Source of the DNA: Opitutaceae bacterium
Lineage (GTDB): Bacteria > Verrucomicrobiota > Verrucomicrobiia > Opitutales > Opitutaceae
Length of the DNA stretch: 8,774 nucleotides
Direction: 5' to 3'
NCBI GenBank assembly: GCA_003168315.1
Contig: PMSP01000066.1
Coordinates: forward strand, 1 to 8,774
The notes beneath the pieces are model-generated. The model worked only from the letters and a program-made list of their open reading frames with translations. It ran no database searches and had not been told where the DNA came from. The stretch's first letter is position 1; each line of letters begins with the position of its first letter. Positions 1 through 6,308 of this stretch are shown here, in pieces. Position numbers and translations under genes: made by a program.

Positions 1-100
1 CCGCTGCGGGAGCGGGGGCAGGTGCGGTGGGCGCCGGTACCGCGCCTGGCGCGGCGGCGGGCTTTGCGGCCTCGCCCTCGGGCTTCGGGGGGGTAAACGG
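1..100 (-). other. Pro/Ala-rich low-complexity C-terminal tail of the CcoO-like protein
   Basis: Codons 203 onward of the CcoO-like gene encode PPKPEGEAAKPAAAPGAVPA followed by a run of Ala-Pro pairs to the window edge. It looks like a disordered tail or an interdomain linker. Which of the two cannot be decided because the sequence ends here. Confidence 0.7.
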
Positions 101-706
101 TGCCGCTTCGGGATAGGTAAAGCTGGTCTTCAGGTTGACGAGGTACCCGACGAGCGCCACCGCGCGGCGGGTCGGGACGATTTCCCAGCCCGCCTCGGGC
201 TTCAGGCCGCCCGTCAGCTTGAGGGCCTTATCGGAAACCTGCGCGTTCTTGCCGACCTGGCGGCTCTCGAAGAGGAAACGGTAGGACGGCATCCCCTGGG
301 ATCCGCTGTAGAGCATGTTCAGGAGGTCGTCGGAGTCATACGGCACCTTCCGGTCGCCAAGGTTCGTGAGGTCGGGGCCCACCCGCGAGGAGCCGATCTG
401 CGGGAAGGGCTGGTAGATGTAGTCGCGGGCCACGCTCTGGCGGTCGCCCCAGCCCCTGGCCGTGTCCGACCCGAAGCCAGGCCGGCGCACCTGCTGGGTG
501 TGGCAGGCGACGCATCCCAGGTCCCTGTAGACAAGCTGTCCCTCGGCGGCGATGCCCGGCATCCACTCGGGAAACGTGCCGCCGGCGTTGTCGTCATAGT
601 AAGGCGGGAGCGAGCCAAGCTGCGCGTTGGAGCCGACGACGATCCCCAGCCACGAGATGAGGAGCGCGGCGAAGACGCCTATGAAAAACAGGAAGTTGTT
701 CTTCAC
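1..706 (-). CDS. CcoO-type membrane-anchored monohaem cytochrome c (3' end outside window)
   Basis: Partial, 235 residues visible. No ATG fits; the start is the GTG at 706-704, which overlaps the preceding TGA (GTGA). This gives MKNNFLFFIGVFAALLISWL, a good signal anchor (about 4-24). The haem c site is CVACH at 65-69 in YRDLGCVACHTQQVRRPGFG, corresponding to the CcoO context of a CxxCHSQ motif followed by R-P. The likely axial Met is M139 in GSQGMPSYRFLFESR. The segment PDLTNLGDR (111-119) is typical of CcoO and related class I cytochromes. After residue about 200 the sequence becomes a Pro/Ala-rich tail that runs off the window. In cbb3 oxidases CcoO sits on CcoN and feeds its haem b; here the CcoN partner lacks that haem, so electrons must leave by another route. 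ActE may be its donor (inference). Frame and start were derived by hand from the reverse complement. Confidence 0.87.
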   Translation of the reverse strand, partial: MKNNFLFFIGVFAALLISWLGIVVGSNAQLGSLPPYYDDNAGGTFPEWMPGIAAEGQLVYRDLGCVACHTQQVRRPGFGSDTARGWGDRQSVARDYIYQPFPQIGSSRVGPDLTNLGDRKVPYDSDDLLNMLYSGSQGMPSYRFLFESRQVGKNAQVSDKALKLTGGLKPEAGWEIVPTRRAVALVGYLVNLKTSFTYPEAAPFTPPKPEGEAAKPAAAPGAVPAPTAPAPAPAA

Positions 707-2106
707 GTCGAGGGCGTCTCCATCGCCGAGGGCGGGTTGAACCAGGCGGGCGCGGAGATGTTCAGTATCCTGCACGCCGTCCCGTAGAAGTTGAGGAGGA
801 GGAGCACGTTGGCGATGAGCAGGATGGCCTGCGCGACCACGGCCCCCATGAGCCATGGGCGCATGTTCTTCGATATGTCGATGATCGGGACCGAGGCCTC
901 GAGGAGTTCCTGGCTCTGCGCGACCGCGGCGATCGAGAGCGAGCCGACGAGGAGGACGATCCCGACGACCGTCAGGAGCAGGTGCGCCCGCACGAGCCCT
1001 CCCGAGAGCCACGCCTTTCCGGTTATGCGGGGAAGCGCGTAGTAGATCCCGCCGAAGAGGATCATCGACGCCGCCCCGTAGAGCGCCACCTGCCTCTGCG
1101 CCACGTCAAAGAGGGTGAACTGCGTGTGGGCCGCCACCGAGTGGAACGAGGTCAGGGCGTCGCAGAGGGCCCCCACCAGGTATGCCAGGAGCCCGAATGC
1201 GATGAACTTGAGGGCTATCCCCCTCCCCGAGAATGCGCCCCGCAGGTTCAGGAGGACGATGACCGTGTGGAAGAGGAGGAGCGCGCAGGAGACGACCGCG
1301 ACCGAGGGGATCCAGGCCGGGACCGGGCCGCCCAGCAGGTGGCGGCCGCCGGTCAGCCCGCCAATGAACATCAGGCACCAGAAGCCGAGCGACGCGAACT
1401 CGTACGAGGGCAGCGTCCTTCCCGTCACCTTGGGGACGATGTAGTAGGCCACCGAGAGGGCCAGGGGGGCGAGCCAGAGGGTCCACGCCGACTGGGCGTA
1501 CCATCCCGCCACGATCGGCTGGACGACCCCGCGGACGGGCGAGGAGAAGAGCATCACGTGGGCGACCGAGAGGAGCCAGGGAAAGAGGAAGAGCGCCGCG
1601 GCCGCGTACCACTGGGAGGCGTAGGAGACCTCGCGCAGCCGCCCCGACCAGGCGAGGAGACCCGAGACGGCGATGGCCGCGTAGGCGAAGAAGAGGACGA
1701 ACTGGACGTAGCCTGGGAGCCCGAGGAGCTCGAAGCCCGTCGCGTCGCCCGCGGCGACACCGATCACGGCCCCGGTGACCCCGAGGTTCCAGAAGAAGGT
1801 CCCCCAGAGGGCCCAGTTCTGGGCCCGCAGGGGCTCGCCCGCGAGGCGCATGAGGACCCACAGGCCGAGGGCGAGCCCGGTGTTCGCGAGCCAGCCGTAG
1901 ACGAAGGCCGTCTCCGCCATGACCGTCGTCCGGCCATAGGTGAAGACCCGGCAATTCGCCAGGAACGATGGGGAATGAAGCTGGATCGCCGCCAGGAGCG
2001 CCAGGACCCCGGCGACGACCAGCCAGACGATCCCGGACAAGAGGAGGAAGAGGAGCGGCGTGCTGGACGCCGAGTCGGTGCCGGTCATTTCGCTCTTCAT
2101 CGTCAT
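703..2106 (-). CDS. CcoN-like cbb3-oxidase subunit I homologue lacking the haem and copper ligands
   Basis: A 467-residue protein of about twelve helices, the usual CcoN length. It aligns end to end, from memory, with Pseudomonas stutzeri CcoN: YGRTTVMAET for FGRLRPLHTN, WYAQSAW for WYGHNAV, YYIVPK for YYFVPK, FIGGLTGGRHLLG for TVYIWAGPHHLHY, and QRQVALYG for HVHAGALG. The metal-ligand positions are therefore A64 (low-spin haem b), Q205 (CuB), R255/H256 (CuB), Q337 (haem b3) and Q339 (haem b). The cross-linked tyrosine is G249. Only H256 remains, while non-ligand family histidines (H183, H375) are kept. It should thus bind no haem b or copper and reduce no oxygen. Automated annotation would call it a cbb3 oxidase subunit I. 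The ATG overlaps the previous stop (ATGA), and its own stop overlaps the GTG of the CcoO-like gene. A structural or docking role is my inference. The frame is intact, so it is not a decaying pseudogene. Confidence 0.9.
   Translation of the reverse strand: MTMKSEMTGTDSASSTPLLFLLLSGIVWLVVAGVLALLAAIQLHSPSFLANCRVFTYGRTTVMAETAFVYGWLANTGLALGLWVLMRLAGEPLRAQNWALWGTFFWNLGVTGAVIGVAAGDATGFELLGLPGYVQFVLFFAYAAIAVSGLLAWSGRLREVSYASQWYAAAALFLFPWLLSVAHVMLFSSPVRGVVQPIVAGWYAQSAWTLWLAPLALSVAYYIVPKVTGRTLPSYEFASLGFWCLMFIGGLTGGRHLLGGPVPAWIPSVAVVSCALLLFHTVIVLLNLRGAFSGRGIALKFIAFGLLAYLVGALCDALTSFHSVAAHTQFTLFDVAQRQVALYGAASMILFGGIYYALPRITGKAWLSGGLVRAHLLLTVVGIVLLVGSLSIAAVAQSQELLEASVPIIDISKNMRPWLMGAVVAQAILLIANVLLLLNFYGTACRILNISAPAWFNPPSAMETPST
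718..721 (-). promoter_or_regulatory. Possible Shine-Dalgarno of the CcoO-like gene
   Basis: GGAG on the minus strand, inside the last CcoN-like codons, lies 11 nt before the GTG at 706. Spacing is a little long, and coupling through the GTGA overlap may matter more. Confidence 0.35.
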
Positions 2107-2441
2107 TTGGCGCCCCCGTGCTCGAGGACGACGAGCTCCATCGCCCTAGCGACGGGCAATTGGACGACGCCCGTCTTCTGGTCGACCCAGGCGTAGGACG
2201 CTCCCTGCTCCGCCTGCTTCTTCCTCAGGTCGGCCAGGTGGGCCCTGCGGGTCTCGGGCGTGGCCCTCCAGGCCATGTCCTTCGAGAGGTTGTCGGGCGC
2301 CTCGTTCTGCGGAGCGGGCGTGCGCGAGTGCACGTAGACGCGCTTCGCCATGATCCCGAAGAGCGACAGGAGGACGAAGATGGCGAGCACGCAGACGAGG
2401 GAGACCGGCCGCGGCGTCGGCGTGTTGGGGTCAGTCGTCAT
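2103..2441 (-). CDS. Small one-helix membrane protein with a YxWVD...G-V-LP...AM motif
   Basis: A 112-residue protein of unknown function. Residues 13-32 are one transmembrane helix flanked by a short proline/threonine-rich N-terminus. The remaining 80 residues are soluble, probably periplasmic. The C-terminal half has a charged helical stretch (TRRAHLADLRKKQAEQ, 64-79), then Y83, W85-V-D87, G91-V-V, L95-P96 and A100-M101-E-L. I associate this YxWVD / G-x-V-x-[IL]P / AM-x-L pattern with small anchored proteins encoded beside ACIII, SCO and cytochrome c oxidase genes; this is memory, not a search. It overlaps actF by 11 nt and the next gene by 4 nt (ATGA), so it is probably an accessory subunit or assembly factor of the complex. 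It has no cysteines or haem motif in the soluble part. Confidence 0.85.
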   Translation of the reverse strand: MTTDPNTPTPRPVSLVCVLAIFVLLSLFGIMAKRVYVHSRTPAPQNEAPDNLSKDMAWRATPETRRAHLADLRKKQAEQGASYAWVDQKTGVVQLPVARAMELVVLEHGGAK

Positions 2442-3639
2442 GGTTCAGGCAGTCCCCGATGCGGGGATCGTGGATCGGGATCAGCTTGGTCTTCGGGAGG
2501 TCGCGCAGGTACGCCGCGATGCAGATACCGCCGACGCCGACCACGGACGTCACGGCCCAGATGAGGTTGACCGAGAAGAAGGGCTGCGGGTTGCCGCTCT
2601 TGTCCTGGAGCGCCGGCAGGATGTTGTAGGAGATGTCGACGAAGATCACGAAGAGCACGAGGTAGGCGATCCGCCTGATCGTCCGGTGGGTGACCTTGTA
2701 GCGGTAGGAAAGGAGCAAGAGGAACGGGAGGAGGAAGTTGCCGAAGACGAGGAAGAGGCTCACGTACCACCAGTCGCCGTACTCGCGGATGTTGTACCAG
2801 AAGGTCTCCTCGGGGACGTTCGCGTTCCAGATCAGGAAGTACTGCGAGAACGAGATGTAGGCCCAGAAGACCGTGAAGGTGAGCATCATCTGGCCGATGG
2901 CCCAGAGGTGGTCGGTCTTCAGTATCCCCTTGAAGTCCCCCCTGCGGTAGAGCCAGAGCATGATGAGGACGCCGCTCGAGAGGGCCCCGCGCATGCAATT
3001 CGCGAAGAACCAGACGCCGTACATGGTCGAGAACCAGTGGTACTCGAGGCTCTTGAACCAGTAGATGGCGGCCCCGGTGAGGGTGAGGGCGAGGAGCGGG
3101 ATGCCGAAGCCGGCGGTCTTGCCGCTCATGAAGGTCCACTTGACGTCGCCGTCCACGTCCTGCGTGAACGAGGCCTTCCTCAGGCGCGCGGATATCCAGA
3201 TCCAGGCGGCGAAGAAGCCCATTGTCACGATCGTGAAGAGCGGCAGGTTGAGGAAGGCGCGCTTCTTCACGTAGAGGAGGTCGTCCTTCACCAGGTGGCC
3301 GCCGATGATCTGGTGGTCCGGGTTCATCCACGGCCAGATGAGGTCCCTCGGCCCGAGCCACGAGGCCGCCAGGAGCGGCACGAACAGGAGGAGGAGCCAG
3401 GGGAAGGCGGCGATCCCGTGCTCATACTGCCGGCGCAGGACGACCGACCACGAGGCGTCGAAGATGTGGTGGAGCAGGATCATCATCAGCATCCCGATCG
3501 CGATCGCGGTCCAGAACCCGATTCCGACAAGGTACGCCGTCGCGACGACGTGCGGCGGCGACACGAGCATCCCGAGCGCCGTCACGGCGAGGCCGGCGAT
3601 GCCGATCCCGAGGGCCTTCGTTGAGTCGGGCTTCCTCAT
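2431..3639 (-). CDS. actF: ActF, second NrfD/PsrC-like membrane subunit of alternative complex III
   Basis: A 402-residue polytopic membrane protein with about ten helices, a homologue of ActC within the ACIII core and proposed to take part in proton translocation. Recognisable blocks are LLHHIFDASWSVVLRRQ at 55-71, WFFANCMRGALSSGVL at 210-225, the diagnostic AYISFSQYFLIWNANVPEET at 260-279, and the cytoplasmic C-terminus PIHDPRIGDCLNHDD at 388-402, which matches the usual PI-x-DPR-x-x-E/D-x-L ending. Its ATG overlaps the actE stop by 4 nt (ATGA). Its last 11 nt overlap the start of the next small gene. Both overlaps indicate translational coupling. I see no missing segment. Confidence 0.95.
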   Translation of the reverse strand: MRKPDSTKALGIGIAGLAVTALGMLVSPPHVVATAYLVGIGFWTAIAIGMLMMILLHHIFDASWSVVLRRQYEHGIAAFPWLLLLFVPLLAASWLGPRDLIWPWMNPDHQIIGGHLVKDDLLYVKKRAFLNLPLFTIVTMGFFAAWIWISARLRKASFTQDVDGDVKWTFMSGKTAGFGIPLLALTLTGAAIYWFKSLEYHWFSTMYGVWFFANCMRGALSSGVLIMLWLYRRGDFKGILKTDHLWAIGQMMLTFTVFWAYISFSQYFLIWNANVPEETFWYNIREYGDWWYVSLFLVFGNFLLPFLLLLSYRYKVTHRTIRRIAYLVLFVIFVDISYNILPALQDKSGNPQPFFSVNLIWAVTSVVGVGGICIAAYLRDLPKTKLIPIHDPRIGDCLNHDD

Positions 3640-4292
3640 TTGAGTCCCAGGTCCCCCCTGTGGTCTTCGGGCACGTCGGAGACGGTTCCCGTCTGGGCCC
3701 GCTGGAGGGCCCTCACGTAGGCGATCACGGCCCAGCGGTCGGCGGGCCCCAGCTTGTCCGCATAGGAATTCATCTGCCCCTTCCCGTTCGTGATCGTGTT
3801 GAAGATCTCGCCCTCGGCCATCTTGCGCAGCCGGTCGTCATGATAAGTGGGCGTGGCCCCCATGCCGTAAGCCTTGGTGATCCCGTTGCCGTCCCCGACA
3901 GCGCCGTGGCAGGGGAGGCAGTAGATCGTGAACCGGTCGCGGCCGCGCTCGACGAACTTCATGTCGACCTTGAGGGATGTGGGGAAGCCCCGGGCAAACG
4001 AGCCGTTCGGCGCCTTGCCTAGGTAGAGGAAGTCGTCGTCCCGCAGCGGCTGGCCGGCGGGCCCGTAGGAGGCCGCGACCGTGTTCGGCGGCGCGGCCCG
4101 GTCCGAGCGCCCGTCCGCGAAGAACTTGCTCGCCGTCTGCTGCACGAGCTTCGGCTGGTACTTCATCCCGGGGAAGAGCCACTCCGGGAAGACGTCCATC
4201 GGGGGGCGCGTGAAGGTCCTGCCCCGCAGCCCGAGGATGGAGACCGTCAGGACGACGAGGAAGGCTGTGCCGAGGTAGAGGTTGCGCATCAT
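3636..4292 (-). CDS. actE: ActE, monohaem cytochrome c subunit of alternative complex III
   Basis: A 218-residue periplasmic cytochrome c that receives electrons within ACIII and can hand them to an oxidase or a soluble carrier. Residues 4-22 form a hydrophobic N-terminal segment. The family signature KLVQQTASKFFADGRSDR (48-65) and the following PPNTVAA (68-74) identify ActE. The haem c site is CLPCH at 125-129, with M174 in KGQMNSYADKL as the likely sixth ligand. There is no cysteine in the N-terminal segment, so the lipoprotein anchoring I remember for some ActE proteins is unlikely; a signal anchor or a cleaved signal peptide fits better. Two consecutive ATG codons (4292, 4289) are possible starts. 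The stop codon overlaps the actF start as ATGA. Confidence 0.94.
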   Translation of the reverse strand: MMRNLYLGTAFLVVLTVSILGLRGRTFTRPPMDVFPEWLFPGMKYQPKLVQQTASKFFADGRSDRAAPPNTVAASYGPAGQPLRDDDFLYLGKAPNGSFARGFPTSLKVDMKFVERGRDRFTIYCLPCHGAVGDGNGITKAYGMGATPTYHDDRLRKMAEGEIFNTITNGKGQMNSYADKLGPADRWAVIAYVRALQRAQTGTVSDVPEDHRGDLGLK

Positions 4293-4295
4293 GGC

Positions 4296-4829
4296 TCAGG
4301 CCTCGATCTCCGTGATGTCCGCGCCGCCGGCCTTTGCCAGGAGCGCCCTCGTGTTGTCGTCGCTGAACCTCGGGTCCACCCTCTCGATCACGATGAAGAA
4401 GAGGTCGTCCGTCCCGCGCCGGATCTTGTCGTAGTTGAGCACCGGGTGGTAGTGCATCGGCAGGCCGTTCAGGAAGAACATGCCGCCGATGGTCGCGAAG
4501 GCCGTGAAGAGGATCGTCAGCTCGTAGGAGACCGGGAACGCATAGAGCGGGCTGAAGAGGGGCTTGCCGCCCACCGTCAGCCCGTAGTCATAGCTGTCCA
4601 TGAACCAGATCATCGACATTCCCGTGCAGAAGCCCGTGATGCCGCCAAGGAGCGAGATCCTGGGCACCCGGGAGCGCCCGACGCCCATCGCCTTGTCGAG
4701 GCCGTGGATCGGGAACGGGGTGATGCAGTCCCACCTGCGGTAGCCCGCGTCGCGCACCTGCTCGGCGGCGCGCATGAGGGCTCCCGGGGTCTCGAAGGTG
4801 GCGATCAGTCCGTAGGGTTTCTCAGCCAT
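4296..4829 (-). CDS. actD: ActD, small membrane subunit of alternative complex III (DUF3341 family)
   Basis: A 177-residue ACIII subunit without cofactors. The N-terminal part (1-55, starting AEKPYGLIATFETPGALMRA) is a small alpha/beta cytoplasmic domain. Two transmembrane helices follow at about 58-76 and 103-121, linked by the conserved GGKPLFSPLYAFPVSYELT segment at 87-105. The cytoplasmic C-terminus (HYHPVLNYDKIRRGTDDLFF, 126-145) is also typical of the family. In known ACIII structures ActD packs beside the ActC/ActF membrane core and helps hold the complex together. Its start at 4829 is 11 nt after the actC stop with a good ribosome site. actE begins 3 nt after its stop. Length and motifs are normal. 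Confidence 0.93.
   Translation of the reverse strand: MAEKPYGLIATFETPGALMRAAEQVRDAGYRRWDCITPFPIHGLDKAMGVGRSRVPRISLLGGITGFCTGMSMIWFMDSYDYGLTVGGKPLFSPLYAFPVSYELTILFTAFATIGGMFFLNGLPMHYHPVLNYDKIRRGTDDLFFIVIERVDPRFSDDNTRALLAKAGGADITEIEA
4301..4304 (-). promoter_or_regulatory. Shine-Dalgarno of actE
   Basis: GAGG on the minus strand, inside the actD C-terminal codons, lies 8 nt before the first actE ATG (4292) and 11 nt before the second (4289). It slightly favours the first of the two adjacent start codons. Confidence 0.45.
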
Positions 4830-4837
4830 GACCGGTG

Positions 4838-4840
4838 CCT

Positions 4841-4842
<2 letters not shown>
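4838..4842 (-). promoter_or_regulatory. Shine-Dalgarno of actD
   Basis: AGAGG on the minus strand lies 8 nt before the actD ATG at 4829 and overlaps the actC stop codon. It fixes the actD start. Confidence 0.6.
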
Positions 4843-6304
<1,462 letters not shown>

Positions 6305-6308
6305 CGGA

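Noticed and set aside
319..618. Minus-strand short frames at 319-618 and 336-566
   Set aside because: They are out-of-frame shadows of the CcoO-like gene, whose true frame carries CVACH and starts at the GTG at 706.
703..2106. Reading the CcoN-like gene as a functional cbb3 terminal oxidase subunit I or an NO reductase
   Set aside because: The haem b, haem b3 and CuB ligand histidines needed by both enzymes are absent apart from H256, so catalysis is not credible.
982..2196. 404-residue plus-strand open frame antisense to the CcoN-like gene
   Set aside because: Very rich in Arg, Glu, Gly, Pro and Asp with no domain pattern. It is the usual GC-driven open frame opposite a real gene, and the minus strand encodes a clear membrane protein.
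2350..3624. 424-residue plus-strand open frame antisense to actF
   Set aside because: Same charged, low-complexity composition caused by high third-position GC of actF; ActF motifs on the minus strand are decisive.
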